From assembly GCA_944321645.1 (NCBI GenBank), contig CALUMB010000023.1:1-36158 (forward strand): a stretch of DNA of 36,158 nt, given 5' to 3'. Positions within the stretch are counted from its first letter, which is position 1, and every line of letters begins with the position of its first letter. A program made the translations under genes and the position numbers. The notes beneath the pieces were generated by a model that was not told the DNA's origin, ran no database searches, and saw nothing but the letters and a program-made list of their open reading frames with translations. This DNA comes from an uncultured Prevotella sp. (GTDB taxonomy: Bacteria; Bacteroidota; Bacteroidia; Bacteroidales; Bacteroidaceae). Positions 23,030 to 32,166 of this stretch are shown here, one piece after another.

Positions 23030-23108
23030 GAGTGTGGAACCAAGGGCGGTGGGGAATTGGCCATAGACGGAACATGGCCAATTCCCCACCGCCCTTGGTT
23101 CTCCACTC
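23030..23108. terminator. Very long bidirectional hairpin between convergent genes
   Basis: Arms of 35 bp (23030-23064 and 23074-23108) match at 33 positions, with a 9-nt loop. It fills the gap between the J-domain gene (plus) and the fbp gene (minus). Its position suggests a bidirectional terminator, although no long T run is present on either side. Confidence 0.75.
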
Positions 23109-23120
23109 TTGAATTTTGCG

Positions 23121-25106
23121 TCACCTTCTCCGCTCTTTTATTATGCCGTGGCGGTAGGCGTAGAGCAGTGCATTGAGGTCGGCAATCTGCTCTTTCAGCT
23201 CTGCCCCCCTGTCGGTGTCGGCCACAAGCATACGGTGTGCCGACATTTCGACAATTTGTGTGGTGCTTTTAATGTCGGTGCCTTTGTTGATGGCGTCGGC
23301 AGTGCTCGTGAAAGGCTCGTGCTGCACGAGCTGGAACCCGCGGCTGTGGTAAACGAGCGTATATCCGGCTATGCCTGTCTCGTTGTGGTATGCCTCGCTG
23401 AACCCGCCGTCGATCACCATTAGCTTGCCCCCGGCCTTGATGGGATTCTCGCCTTTCGAGGCGTGGACAGGCACGTGGCCGTTTATGATGTGGCGGTTAG
23501 GCCCTTTCACCTCGAAGGCATCGAGTATGTGGTCGCACACGGTTTCGTCGTCGCGGAGCTTGAAGTAGTAGCCTTTCTCTTCTTTGTATGTGGCCTTGTC
23601 TGTGAGGAAGTAACGCTCAAAAGTGGCCATCTTCGACTTGTCGAAGAGCGGGCTGTCCGGGCCGCACCAAAGATAGAGGAAAAAGTCTACCGCAAAGCTT
23701 CGCTCCGCTGCGGGCGTGTCGGCGGTGAAGGCCGAGCGGATTGTCATCTCCACTTGGTGCATCAGCTCCTTGCCGCTATATTCGCCGTCGCCTATCCTTA
23801 CAGGCTTCAGCTTGCCTTCGGCATTCAATGGCACCGAAGCGTGGAAAAGCAGGTTGCTGTTGTAGATGGCGTACATATTGCCGTGGCTGAGCATTATGCG
23901 TACATGGCGGTGCAGCTTTTCGCATACGGTGAACGAGTGGTGCAGGCGTTTCATCAACGTTTCTTCCTCGTCGGACAGCTTGTAGGGGTCGGAGGCATTC
24001 AGCGTGGGGAAGTTGCACGACTTCATCTCGTAGTCCTTGCCGTCTATCACGCACACGCCGCGCCCCATGTCTACGCAGCCGATGAGGTTGCGGTCTGACA
24101 TCCCCCATTCGGGGTGGCGGTTGAACACTTGGGCTTCGACCTTGAATTGTATTACGCTGATGGCCTTGTGCATCCTCGCCACGAGCTGTATGGTCTTGTC
24201 GTCAAGCGATGAGCTTTTGCCGAGCTTGGGCATGAACTCCTTGCAAGGGTCGTCTTTGTATGTGTCCATTGCGAAGGTGGCGAGCGGCACGAGGTTTATC
24301 CCGTAGCCCTCTTCGAGTGTGGCAAGGTTGGCGTATCGCAGCGAAAGGCGCAGCACATTGCAGATGCAGGCGTCGTTGCCGGCCACCGCGCCCATCCAGA
24401 GAATGTCGTGGTTGCCCCACTGCAAGTCCCAGCTGTGGTAGTCTTGCATGAAGTCCATTATGATGTGTGCGCCCGGGCCGCGGTCGTAAATGTCGCCAAG
24501 GATGTGGAGCTGGTCGATGGCAAGCCTTTGGATGACGTTGCACAGGGCAATTATGAAGTCGTCGGCGCGGCCGGTGGTGATGATCGTGTCGACTATCACG
24601 TTCACGTATGCGGCCTTGTTGCTGTCGTCGGCACTTTCGTGGAGCAGTTCCTCGATGATGTAGCTGAAGTCTGCGGGCAACGATTTCCTGACCTTCGAGC
24701 GCGTGTATTTGCTGCTTACGTCGCGGCACACACGCACGAGCTGGTGGATGGTGATGTGGTACCAATCGGCCAGTTCTGGCTCTACGGCCTTGACAAGCTC
24801 GATTTTCTGTTCCGGATAGTATATTAATGTACACAGTTCCTTCTTTTCCGACTCGCGAAGGCTGTTGCCGAAAAGTTCGTTGACTTTCCTCTTGATGTTG
24901 CCCGAAGCATTTTTGAGCACGTGTTGGAAAGCCTCGCTTTCGCCATGTATGTCGGCCAGGAAATGCTCTGTGCCTTTGGGCAGGTGCATGATGGCCTCTA
25001 AGTTTATTATCTCGGTGCTGGCCTCGGCTACGGTAGGGAACAGCTTAGACAGCAGTCCGAGGTAGTGGGTCTCGGTGTCGGCCCCGATAACTTTCGTGTC
25101 TGTCAT
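23121..25106 (-). CDS. fbp: Fructose-1,6-bisphosphatase, class III
   Basis: The 661-residue enzyme dephosphorylates fructose-1,6-bisphosphate in gluconeogenesis. It is the large Firmicutes/Bacteroidota type (FBPase_2), a metallophosphatase unrelated to class I. Metal-site motifs are visible in order: ADIHGE (51-56), GDIYDRGPG (204-212) and GNHD (231-234), with further His ligands in MLSHGN and IINGHVPVHASKGENP. Length is normal for the class. It is the last gene of the 11-gene directon and starts inside the stop codon region of the upstream glycosyltransferase gene (overlap 25103-25106), so it is translationally coupled to it. In peptide- or organic-acid-fed Bacteroidales it supplies hexose phosphate for sugar nucleotides and glycogen, which fits both the glycosyltransferases and the glycogen operon nearby. 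Confidence 0.95.
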   Translation of the reverse strand: MTDTKVIGADTETHYLGLLSKLFPTVAEASTEIINLEAIMHLPKGTEHFLADIHGESEAFQHVLKNASGNIKRKVNELFGNSLRESEKKELCTLIYYPEQKIELVKAVEPELADWYHITIHQLVRVCRDVSSKYTRSKVRKSLPADFSYIIEELLHESADDSNKAAYVNVIVDTIITTGRADDFIIALCNVIQRLAIDQLHILGDIYDRGPGAHIIMDFMQDYHSWDLQWGNHDILWMGAVAGNDACICNVLRLSLRYANLATLEEGYGINLVPLATFAMDTYKDDPCKEFMPKLGKSSSLDDKTIQLVARMHKAISVIQFKVEAQVFNRHPEWGMSDRNLIGCVDMGRGVCVIDGKDYEMKSCNFPTLNASDPYKLSDEEETLMKRLHHSFTVCEKLHRHVRIMLSHGNMYAIYNSNLLFHASVPLNAEGKLKPVRIGDGEYSGKELMHQVEMTIRSAFTADTPAAERSFAVDFFLYLWCGPDSPLFDKSKMATFERYFLTDKATYKEEKGYYFKLRDDETVCDHILDAFEVKGPNRHIINGHVPVHASKGENPIKAGGKLMVIDGGFSEAYHNETGIAGYTLVYHSRGFQLVQHEPFTSTADAINKGTDIKSTTQIVEMSAHRMLVADTDRGAELKEQIADLNALLYAYRHGIIKERRR

Positions 25107-26203
25107 ATCTTAGTGTGTTTAATTATTCTTTTTATAATCTTTTTCGCTTTCCATCCGCCTTTTGCCGGCAGTGGCATGAAGCCTTCTTCAAGCCCTGTGG
25201 TTGCTGAAAGGGCGTACATCAATTGCGACGCGAACTTTGCCAGTTTGCTGTCGGTGAGCTTTTTTGCCAGCAATCCTTCGTTGTAGTCGGTGTGCCTAAG
25301 GTTGTCTGACAGCTCGATGAGGTGCCGCATTCTGAGCGACTTTGCGTGAAGGAGCTTTTTTGAAAGCTTAAGTGCGGCAATGAAGGAGCCTTCATTGTCC
25401 TGTGTCGCTTTTCCGAAAAGCGCAGGCAAGTCGTCGGGTAGCGGCGGGTCGTAGCTGCAAATGGAAGTGTAGAGTGGGGCGAGGCCGGACAATTGCGTCA
25501 CGGCAATGCCCTTTTCAATCGTCTGGTTGATGTCTTCCTGGCAGGAAAACACGGAGATTTTGTGCCATTCTAACGGGGCGATTTCCTTTATTGCCTCGCT
25601 TTCTTCAGCGTCGAGCCATTGCGGGTCGCCAGACAGTCCAGCCTTTACAATGGCGCGTAAGGCAAGCTTTGTGTTCTCCTGCATGAGGCTTGTGATGTCA
25701 GAGTCCATCACTTTCCTGTATATTGCAAATACCTCGGCAGCCATTTCGGCGCTGCTGATGGAGTTGGTTACTATCGAATTTAGCACGACCTCAATCCTTG
25801 GGTTGTACCCAAGCTCTTTCAGAAAGCCGGCTTCCATGCGCCCGAATGTTATTATGGCGTATGCCTTGCCGATGCAACGGCGTTGGTAGAGTATCGTTTT
25901 GGGCAGCTTTTCTGTGAACCTTTTCTGTTTGAGCACCCATGGTTCGAGCTTGCCGTGAGGCGAGACCACCACCCTGGCTCCATTCTTCAAGGCTGCCCTG
26001 CAAGCCAAGGCGATGGACAAATGCCAGCAGCCGTGTAGGTGGACAATGTCTGGCTTCCACGTCTTGAGGGTCTTTCGGAAGGCAAGAAAGTTTTTGCACG
26101 CCATGTTTTCTGCCTCGCCGCACATTGCACTTGATAGGGTGTCGATGTACAGCGACTCATCTTTGTCAGACTTGTGGCAGTAGTGCAAAATCTTCATTCC
26201 CAT
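25103..26203 (-). CDS. Glycosyltransferase-like protein with GT4-type N-terminal half
   Basis: The first half of this 366-residue protein is GT-B-like: MGMKILHYCHKSDKD, then WKPDIVHLHGCWHLSIALAC (about 49-68), VVVSPHGKLEPWVLKQK (about 80-96) and a segment IITFGRMEAGFLKELGY like the end of a GT4 N-terminal domain. The rest (about 150-366) does not show the second Rossmann domain or its EX7E site; it is mostly helical (AEMAAEVFAIYRKVMDSD, AIKEIAPLEWHKISVF, KKLTDSKLAKFASQLMYALS) and ends very basic (KAKKIIKRIIKHTKI). It may be an inactive or divergent transferase. It starts directly after the stop of the GT2 gene (0 bp) and overlaps fbp by 4 bp, so all three are coupled. Confidence 0.65.
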   Translation of the reverse strand: MGMKILHYCHKSDKDESLYIDTLSSAMCGEAENMACKNFLAFRKTLKTWKPDIVHLHGCWHLSIALACRAALKNGARVVVSPHGKLEPWVLKQKRFTEKLPKTILYQRRCIGKAYAIITFGRMEAGFLKELGYNPRIEVVLNSIVTNSISSAEMAAEVFAIYRKVMDSDITSLMQENTKLALRAIVKAGLSGDPQWLDAEESEAIKEIAPLEWHKISVFSCQEDINQTIEKGIAVTQLSGLAPLYTSICSYDPPLPDDLPALFGKATQDNEGSFIAALKLSKKLLHAKSLRMRHLIELSDNLRHTDYNEGLLAKKLTDSKLAKFASQLMYALSATTGLEEGFMPLPAKGGWKAKKIIKRIIKHTKI

Positions 26204-27343
26204 TTAGTTGTTACGGATGAAATCGTTCTTGTCGGCTAATTTATGGCGGATGATGAATGCCAAGTTCTGCCATGCGACCCTAACCTCCATTAGCGGCACA
26301 AGCAACGGGGGCAGCGATTCGCCGAAATGCCGCAACGCCCTTTTGGCAATCAATGTGCGGAGGGTGAGCGTGAGGGCAAATGCGATTGCCGCCGCGCAGG
26401 CGAGCGGCAGCTTGTTAGTTGAAACGGCGAACGCGAATGTGGCCGCTTCGAACAAATAATTGCCGTGCAGCAATATGTTGTCGGCGCACGACAATGCCCT
26501 TGCACGCAGGCTTCCGTGCAGGTGCTTCCTTGTTTCCATGTAATAGATGTGCCTGTTCCTCCATTGCCTCGGCGTGGGCTTGTCTTGTATTATGTGCGCT
26601 TCAGGCTCTGAAGCCGTGTCGGCTTTCTGCGGCGTAGCGTAGTCGTTGGCAAGAAAGTCGTACTCGCCCCTAAGGTACTTAAGGTTGTTCAGGAATCCGT
26701 TGCCATCGATGAAGGCTTTGCGCCTTATGGCGAGGTTATGCCCATTGTAGCTGTACGTCCAGCCTTTGCCCGCAAGCCAAAGCGAGTGGCAGGCGTTCAG
26801 CAGGCGCTCAAAGCGGTAGTACCGTTTAGCGTCTTTCTCGTAGTTGGTATAGCCGAGCACGATGTCTGTGCCGTCGGTGCAGTGTGTTGCCAACGCAGAA
26901 AGCCATCCTTCGCCGTTTGGCCGGCAGTCCGTGTCGGTGAATATCACCCAATCATTGTGTGCGGCCTTTACGCCAATGGTCATGGCGAGCTTCTTCCTGC
27001 TGATGTAGTGGCTTGAGTTCGGGATGAATGTCGTGTAAAGGTTGGGGTAGGTCTGCCGCAGCCTTTTGAGCACATCGTCTGTCGAGTCTGTCGAAGACTC
27101 GTTTACTACGATTACTTCCGGGGTCGGGTCGTAGTCTTGTGACAAGAACAACGGCAAGTTGCGCTCCAATTCCGAGGCTGCGTTGTGGGCAGTCATTATT
27201 ATTGAAAACGAAGGCTTGGTTGCCTGCCTGCCATTCCTTTTGTGGCGGGCGGGCAACCTTACCAGCGCGTTGCAAGCCGGTGTGGCGATTGCCGCCAGCA
27301 GCAACGCGATGCAAGTTATGATGAATACAGAGTCTGTCTGCAT
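26204..27343 (-). CDS. Membrane-anchored glycosyltransferase family 2
   Basis: A 379-residue GT2 enzyme with an N-terminal membrane helix (VFIITCIALLLAAIATPAC, about 6-24), then the GT-A domain: SFSIIMTAHN (45-54), VNESSTDSTDD (80-90, replacing the usual DDGSTD with N-E-S-S) and the metal-binding DTDC (137-140). Tyr/Trp-rich YNGHNLAIRRKAF and LRGEYDFLAND carry the acid residues of the acceptor site. Two or three hydrophobic segments near the C-terminus (about 300-345) probably return it to the membrane. Layout resembles polysaccharide-synthesis enzymes of the cytoplasmic membrane. The gene follows lysA by 15 bp and abuts the GT4-like gene, with which it probably works. Confidence 0.88.
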   Translation of the reverse strand: MQTDSVFIITCIALLLAAIATPACNALVRLPARHKRNGRQATKPSFSIIMTAHNAASELERNLPLFLSQDYDPTPEVIVVNESSTDSTDDVLKRLRQTYPNLYTTFIPNSSHYISRKKLAMTIGVKAAHNDWVIFTDTDCRPNGEGWLSALATHCTDGTDIVLGYTNYEKDAKRYYRFERLLNACHSLWLAGKGWTYSYNGHNLAIRRKAFIDGNGFLNNLKYLRGEYDFLANDYATPQKADTASEPEAHIIQDKPTPRQWRNRHIYYMETRKHLHGSLRARALSCADNILLHGNYLFEAATFAFAVSTNKLPLACAAAIAFALTLTLRTLIAKRALRHFGESLPPLLVPLMEVRVAWQNLAFIIRHKLADKNDFIRNN

Positions 27344-27358
27344 TGCGAAAACGTTCCT

Positions 27359-28519
27359 TTATGCCAGTTCGTCGCTCGTGTATGCGGCCGGAAGGCGGCG
27401 GCAATTATATTGTGAGGCCATTATTTCGCCGTAAGCTCCGGCAGAGCGTATCGCGAGAAGGTCTCCCCTGTGGCATTTGTTGAGTTCGGCTTGCTTGGCG
27501 AATACATCGCTTGACTCGCATATTGGCCCAACCACATCGTATGGTTCGGGCTGCTCGTCGCTGCTGATGTTCTCTATTTTGTGGTAGGCATGGTATAGCG
27601 CGGGGCGGATTAAGTCCGTCATTCCGGCATCAACGATTGCAAATTTCTTTGCTGTGCCTTGTTTCACATAGAGCACTTTTGTGACCAGCGTCCCGCATTG
27701 TGCCGTTATGGAGCGGCCCAATTCAAAGTGGAGCTTTTGCCCGTCTCTCAATTTCAGGTGCTTGGCGAATGTGCCAAAGTAGCTTTTAAAGTCGGGCAGT
27801 GGCACGCGGTTGGGGTGCTGGTAGTCGATGCCAAGGCCGCCGCCAACGTTTATGTGCTCGATTTTTATGTGCAGTTGCTCGAGCCGGTCTTGTATTTGGT
27901 TCACCCTGTTGCACAAAGCCACAAAGTCGTTCATGTCGAGTATTTGCGAGCCAATGTGGAAGTGCAGTCCGATGAACTTGACGTGAGGCAGTTGCTGTGC
28001 GTACTTGATGGCTTCTTCCATGTCTTCCATGGCAATGCCGAATTTGTTTTCGGCCAGCCCGGTGGTGATGTTTGCATGGGTGTGTGCGCCGATATTTGGG
28101 TTTATGCGTAATGCAACATTTGCCGTTTTGCCTTTTTTCTCGGCGAGTTCGTTGATAACGCACAATTCCGGCACGCTCTCCACGTTGAAGCAGAATATGC
28201 TTTTGTCGAGTGCCAGGTCTATTTCCTTGTCGCTTTTGCCCACTCCGGCGAATACGATTCCGGCAGGGGTGAACCCTGCTTTGGCCGCCGCCTCGATTTC
28301 GCCGCCGCTCACGCAGTCTGCTCCCAAGCCTGCCTCCCTGACAATTCCCAGAATCTTTGGGTTGGCGTTGGCTTTCACCGCATAATGTACGACAAAGTTT
28401 TCGTGCTTACCGCATTCCTCCCTTACGGAGGCCAATGTCTGGCGCAGCAATTCTGTGTCATAATAGTAAAACGGCGTTTCTATTGCCTTGAATTTATCTT
28501 TAGGGAATGTTCCTTTCAT
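27359..28519 (-). CDS. lysA: Diaminopimelate decarboxylase
   Basis: The 386-residue PLP enzyme performs the last step of lysine synthesis, meso-diaminopimelate to L-lysine. It has the alanine-racemase-like barrel with the PLP lysine in HYAVKANANP (Lys49), the phosphate-binding glycine loop GGGLG (226-230), HFHIGSQ (186-192), the ELGR motif (266-269) and the active-site CESSDVF (334-340, Cys334/Glu335) donated across the dimer. The ATG at 28519 (MKGTFPKDKF) was chosen because this is the conserved start; an ATG at 28567 would add 16 residues. It follows lysC by 54 bp, placing first and last enzymes of the lysine branch together; the dap genes between are not in the window. Confidence 0.95.
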   Translation of the reverse strand: MKGTFPKDKFKAIETPFYYYDTELLRQTLASVREECGKHENFVVHYAVKANANPKILGIVREAGLGADCVSGGEIEAAAKAGFTPAGIVFAGVGKSDKEIDLALDKSIFCFNVESVPELCVINELAEKKGKTANVALRINPNIGAHTHANITTGLAENKFGIAMEDMEEAIKYAQQLPHVKFIGLHFHIGSQILDMNDFVALCNRVNQIQDRLEQLHIKIEHINVGGGLGIDYQHPNRVPLPDFKSYFGTFAKHLKLRDGQKLHFELGRSITAQCGTLVTKVLYVKQGTAKKFAIVDAGMTDLIRPALYHAYHKIENISSDEQPEPYDVVGPICESSDVFAKQAELNKCHRGDLLAIRSAGAYGEIMASQYNCRRLPAAYTSDELA

Positions 28520-28573
28520 ATATTCTCGTGTTTTGTCAATTTGTCCCGCTCCGGCTTTTATGTCCACGCGCCT

Positions 28574-29899
28574 TCAGTCTTTGCCGTTGAATAACGTGTC
28601 GCTGAGGCTTTGCAGCGCCCTTTTCTTGTCGCTCTCCTTAATGAGGAATGAGATATTGTAGTTTGAGCCGCCGTATGAAATCATTCTCACGGGGATGTCC
28701 TTCATCGCGTCCATCGTGAGAGTCTCGAAACCGACGTTGCTCCAGTCGAGGTCGCCAACGACACAGACGATGCACATATTGCTGTCCACGGTCACGGTGC
28801 CGTACTTTTTAAGCTCGTCTACTATTTCGTCTAAGTGCGACACATTGTCGATGCTCATCGAAACGCCTACTTCCGACGTGCAAACCATGTCGATTGGAGT
28901 CTGGTAGCTCTCGAATATCTCAAACACCTTTCTAAGGAAGCCAGTTGCCAGCAGCATTCGGCTACTCTTAATCTTGATTGCCGTGATGTTGTCTTTGGCG
29001 GCCACGGCCTTAATCCTTCCCCGCTCTGTGGCGTTGCTTATAAGCGTACCTTCGGCTTCCGGGGCCATCGTGTTCAGCAGCCTTACAGGTATTCCGGCAA
29101 ATTTTGCCGGCTGTACGCAGGTGGGATGCAGGATTTTTGCTCCGAAATAGGCAAGTTCGGCAGCCTCCTCGAAGTGGAGGTGGTGTACGGGCGATGTCTT
29201 GTCCACCACGCGCGGGTCGTTGTTGTGCATCCCGTCTATGTCGGTCCAGATTTGTATTTCCTCCGCGCCAATGGCTGCTCCGATGAGCGATGCCGTATAG
29301 TCGCTGCCCCCGCGTTGCAGGTTGTCTATCTCGCCGTAGGCATTCCTGCAGATGAAGCCCTGCGTGATGTAGACCATCGCGCCTTTGCGTGCGTCGAGTA
29401 TGGCGTTCAGCTTCTCCTTGATGTATGCGGGATCCGGCTCGGAGTTCTTGTCCGTCCTCATAAAGTCGAGCGCGGAGAGCAGCTCTACGTTTATGCCGCA
29501 CTCTTGCATATAGTTGGCCATCATGTTCGTGCTGATCACCTCTCCCTGTGCCACGATGCACTTTTCCTCGAAGCTCGTGAACAGTTCTTTGGTGAAAGAG
29601 CGCAGGTACTTGAACTCTTCCAAGAGGAACTGGCGCGTCTTCTCCTTCCACTCTGCCGTAGAGTACAACTCCTCCACGTGCCTGAAGTATTTCTCCTCCA
29701 GCTTGTTTATTATCTCGTTGGCTCCCTCGGGGTTCTTCTTGAAGAGGTAGTTGGATATTTCCACGAGTGAGTTTGTCGTGCCGGACATGGCCGACAGTAC
29801 CACGAACACAGGCTCGTCGCGCCTTGTTATCAGGCGTGCCACTTCTTTTATGCGTTCAGGCGACCCTACGGAGGTGCCGCCAAATTTCATTACTTTCAT
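28574..29899 (-). CDS. lysC: Aspartate kinase
   Basis: This 441-residue enzyme phosphorylates aspartate, the committed step to lysine, threonine, methionine and diaminopimelate. The N-terminal amino-acid-kinase domain starts MKVMKFGGTSVGS (Lys5 in KFGGTS) and contains RGGSDYTASLIGAA and WTDIDGMHNNDPRVV, which bind ATP and aspartate. Two C-terminal ACT domains follow (about 300-441; ITAIKIKSSRMLLATGFLRK and MCIVCVVGDLDWSN), the site of feedback control. It is monofunctional: no homoserine dehydrogenase domain is fused. The gene lies between ftsE (61 bp) and lysA (54 bp) on one strand and no promoter box is visible before it, so read-through from upstream is likely. Confidence 0.95.
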   Translation of the reverse strand: MKVMKFGGTSVGSPERIKEVARLITRRDEPVFVVLSAMSGTTNSLVEISNYLFKKNPEGANEIINKLEEKYFRHVEELYSTAEWKEKTRQFLLEEFKYLRSFTKELFTSFEEKCIVAQGEVISTNMMANYMQECGINVELLSALDFMRTDKNSEPDPAYIKEKLNAILDARKGAMVYITQGFICRNAYGEIDNLQRGGSDYTASLIGAAIGAEEIQIWTDIDGMHNNDPRVVDKTSPVHHLHFEEAAELAYFGAKILHPTCVQPAKFAGIPVRLLNTMAPEAEGTLISNATERGRIKAVAAKDNITAIKIKSSRMLLATGFLRKVFEIFESYQTPIDMVCTSEVGVSMSIDNVSHLDEIVDELKKYGTVTVDSNMCIVCVVGDLDWSNVGFETLTMDAMKDIPVRMISYGGSNYNISFLIKESDKKRALQSLSDTLFNGKD

Positions 29900-29960
29900 G
29901 CTTGGTATGTTTTGTTTGTTTTTTGTTTTGCCTTGTCTCTTGCTATCGTTCCTGCGCGGT

Positions 29961-30710
29961 TCATGCCATGGACGTTGGCTGCTGGGTGTCGGCGGGTGCC
30001 TCGTCAGCGTCGTCGGCGCACTCCATCCGGTTGAAGTCGTTGGTCACTTCCCTTAGGCTTCCGTTCTCGCAGCGGTAGACTATTCCCGGATATTTGTCGA
30101 GCAATGGCATGTTGTGCGTGCTCATTATCACCGATGTTCCCGTCTGCGAGATGTGGCGGAGCAGCCTGATGATGTTTTCGGCAGTCTCGGGGTCGAGGTT
30201 GCCCGTCGGCTCGTCGGCCACAATCAGCTTCGGCTTGTTGAGTATGGCCCGCGCAATGGCTATGCGCTGCTGTTCGCCGCCAGACAGCTCGTGCGGCATT
30301 TTGTCGGCCTTGTCTTCCAGGCCCACGTCGCTCAGCACTTCCTTAATCCTTTCGTCAATCTGTTTCTTGCCTTTCCAGCCAGTCGCGCGTAGCACGAACC
30401 GCAAGTTCTTGTACACCGTGCGGTCGCTCAGCAGCTGGAAGTCTTGGAATATCACGCCCATCTGCCGGCGCAGTGCCGGCACGTGTTTGCGCTTCAGTGT
30501 GCGCAGGTCTTGTTCCATCACCGTTGCCTTTTCGGCCTCTTCTATGTCGAGTTCAAAGTAGACTGTCTTAAGCAGCGAGCTTTTGCCGGACCCTACGCGC
30601 CCTATCAGGTAGATGAACTCCCCCTCGTCCACATGGAAGTCCACGCCAGACAGCACTGGCTTGCCTTCTTGGTGGTATATGTTGACCTTCTGGTAATCTA
30701 CTAACATCAC
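29961..30710 (-). CDS. ftsE: Cell-division ATP-binding protein FtsE
   Basis: A 249-residue ABC ATPase of the FtsE type. Walker A is GRVGSGKS (37-44), the Q-loop lies in [10 protein letters not shown] (85-94), the signature is LSGGEQQR (142-149) and Walker B LIVADEP (162-168), with the H-loop in [13 protein letters not shown]. The Walker A variant with R-V in place of P-S occurs in Bacteroidota FtsE. FtsE with FtsX activates peptidoglycan hydrolases at the septum. FtsX is not next to it. A C-terminal acidic tail ([20 protein letters not shown]) exceeds the usual length of about 220. It sits between hisIE (75 bp) and lysC (61 bp), a placement unrelated in function. ATGs at 30710 and 30707 are both possible. 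Confidence 0.88.
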   Translation of the reverse strand: MMLVDYQKVNIYHQEGKPVLSGVDFHVDEGEFIYLIGRVGSGKSSLLKTVYFELDIEEAEKATVMEQDLRTLKRKHVPALRRQMGVIFQDFQLLSDRTVYKNLRFVLRATGWKGKKQIDERIKEVLSDVGLEDKADKMPHELSGGEQQRIAIARAILNKPKLIVADEPTGNLDPETAENIIRLLRHISQTGTSVIMSTHNMPLLDKYPGIVYRCENGSLREVTNDFNRMECADDADEAPADTQQPTSMA

Positions 30711-30785
30711 AGTTTTTGTTAATCCGTTTGCAATGGTTTCTTGCCGCAGTCGCCGCCGGTTGTGCTTGGCCTGCGGCCTGGCCCC

Positions 30786-31400
30786 TTAGTGCTTGTGCCA
30801 CGACGGCGAGTGGCGCACCTGTAGTTCGCGCACGAGGTCTTCAATGCGAAGCCCCTTGGCCGTGAGCAACACTATCAGGTGGTAGAGCAGGTCGGAGCCT
30901 TCGTACACCAGCCTTTCGTCAGTGCCGTTCACGGCTTCTATCACGGCTTCAAGCGCCTCTTCGCCAACCTTTTGCGCCATTCTGTTAATCCCGTCCTTGA
31001 ACAGCGACGTGGTGTAACTCCCTTCCGGCATTTCTTCGTGGCGTTTCTCAATGAAGTCTTGCAGCGTCGAGAGGAAAGCCACCGGGTTTGGCTCGTTTTT
31101 CTCGCCCCAGCAAGTGTCTGTACCTTTGTGGCACACGGGGCCTTCCGGCGAAACTTTCACGAGCAGTGCGTCGTTGTCGCAGTCTGCGTCGATGCTCACG
31201 AGGTTCAGGAAGTTGCCCGACGTTTCGCCCTTTGTCCAAAGGCACTGGCGGCTGCGGCTGAAGAAGGTCACCCGCTTTGTCTCCACGGTCTTTTCGTATG
31301 CTTCGCGGTTCATGTAGCCGAGCATCAACACTTTTGCCGTGGCTGAATCTTGTATGATGGCAGGCACGAGGCCGTTGCTTTTGTCGAAGTCTATTGTCAT
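30786..31400 (-). CDS. hisIE: Bifunctional phosphoribosyl-AMP cyclohydrolase / phosphoribosyl-ATP pyrophosphohydrolase
   Basis: This 204-residue fusion carries out steps 2 and 3 of histidine synthesis. The HisI half (about 1-105) has the metal-binding DADCD (71-75) and zinc cysteines Cys90 and Cys97 (PVCHKGTDTCWGE). The HisE half (about 108-204) has KVGEEALEAVIEA (144-156) and EGSDLLYHLIVLL (167-179), with the acidic residues that bind Mg. The fused form is normal in Bacteroidota and enterics. It begins 7 bp after the hisF stop and is the end of the his cluster; hisG, hisD, hisC and hisB are not in this window. Confidence 0.96.
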   Translation of the reverse strand: MTIDFDKSNGLVPAIIQDSATAKVLMLGYMNREAYEKTVETKRVTFFSRSRQCLWTKGETSGNFLNLVSIDADCDNDALLVKVSPEGPVCHKGTDTCWGEKNEPNPVAFLSTLQDFIEKRHEEMPEGSYTTSLFKDGINRMAQKVGEEALEAVIEAVNGTDERLVYEGSDLLYHLIVLLTAKGLRIEDLVRELQVRHSPSWHKH

Positions 31401-31407
31401 AACTGTC

Positions 31408-32166
31408 TTACATTCTTATGTTTATGTTTTGCTCCCTAAGGTAAGCCTTGAGTTCTGGTATCTTTATCTCGCCGAAGTGGAAAACGCTTGCCGCCAAGGC
31501 CGCGTCGGCGCGTCCTTTGGTGAATGCGTCGCGGAAATGCTCCTTCCTGCCTGCGCCGCCACTGGCTATGATCGGTATGGAGAGAAGGCCTGCGAGTTCC
31601 GCCAGTATGTCGTTGGCGTAGCCGTTTTTCACGCCGTCGTGATCCATGCTGGTGAACAATATCTCACCCGCGCCGCGCCCTTCAGCCTCCCTGGCCCATT
31701 CCTTCAGCTTGAGTTCGGTGCGCACGCGGCCTCCGTTCACGTAGCAGAACCACTCGCCACCCTCTTGCTTGGCGTCGATGGCGCACACGCATACCTGCCG
31801 CCCGAACCGCGCGGCTATCTCGTCTATCAGCTGCGGGTGCCTTATTGCTGCGCTGTTCACGCTCACCTTGTCGGCCCCGGCGTACAGCAGGCGTTCCACG
31901 TCGCCTATCTCGTTGATGCCGCCGCCCACGGTGAACGGTATGTTGATTTCGCCGGCTATGCGCGTGACTATTTCCGTGAACGTCTTCCTTCCCTCGCTGC
32001 TGGCCGTTATGTCGAGGTAGACCAGCTCGTCGGCCCCGGCCTGGCTGTATGCCTTGCCAAGCTCCACGGGGTCGCCGGCCTTGCGCAGGTTTACGAAGTT
32101 TGTGCCTTTTACTGTCTCGCCGTCCTTCACGTCGAGGCACGGTATTATGCGTTTTGCCAGTGCCAT
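31408..32166 (-). CDS. hisF: Imidazole glycerol phosphate synthase subunit HisF
   Basis: The 252-residue (beta/alpha)8 barrel is the cyclase subunit that joins ammonia from HisH to PRFAR, giving imidazole glycerol phosphate and AICAR. The start [16 protein letters not shown] is standard, with catalytic Asp12, and Asp131 in [12 protein letters not shown] is the second one. Phosphate-binding loops [10 protein letters not shown] and [10 protein letters not shown] are intact. Its start overlaps the end of hisA by 22 bp, longer than the other junctions in the cluster but needed to include the conserved N-terminus. The AICAR it releases is recycled into purine synthesis. Confidence 0.96.
   Translation of the reverse strand: MALAKRIIPCLDVKDGETVKGTNFVNLRKAGDPVELGKAYSQAGADELVYLDITASSEGRKTFTEIVTRIAGEINIPFTVGGGINEIGDVERLLYAGADKVSVNSAAIRHPQLIDEIAARFGRQVCVCAIDAKQEGGEWFCYVNGGRVRTELKLKEWAREAEGRGAGEILFTSMDHDGVKNGYANDILAELAGLLSIPIIASGGAGRKEHFRDAFTKGRADAALAASVFHFGEIKIPELKAYLREQNINIRM

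Noticed and set aside
28835-29770. 311-codon plus-strand frame antisense to lysC
   Set aside because: Shadow of the aspartate kinase gene; composition unlike a protein and no start signals.
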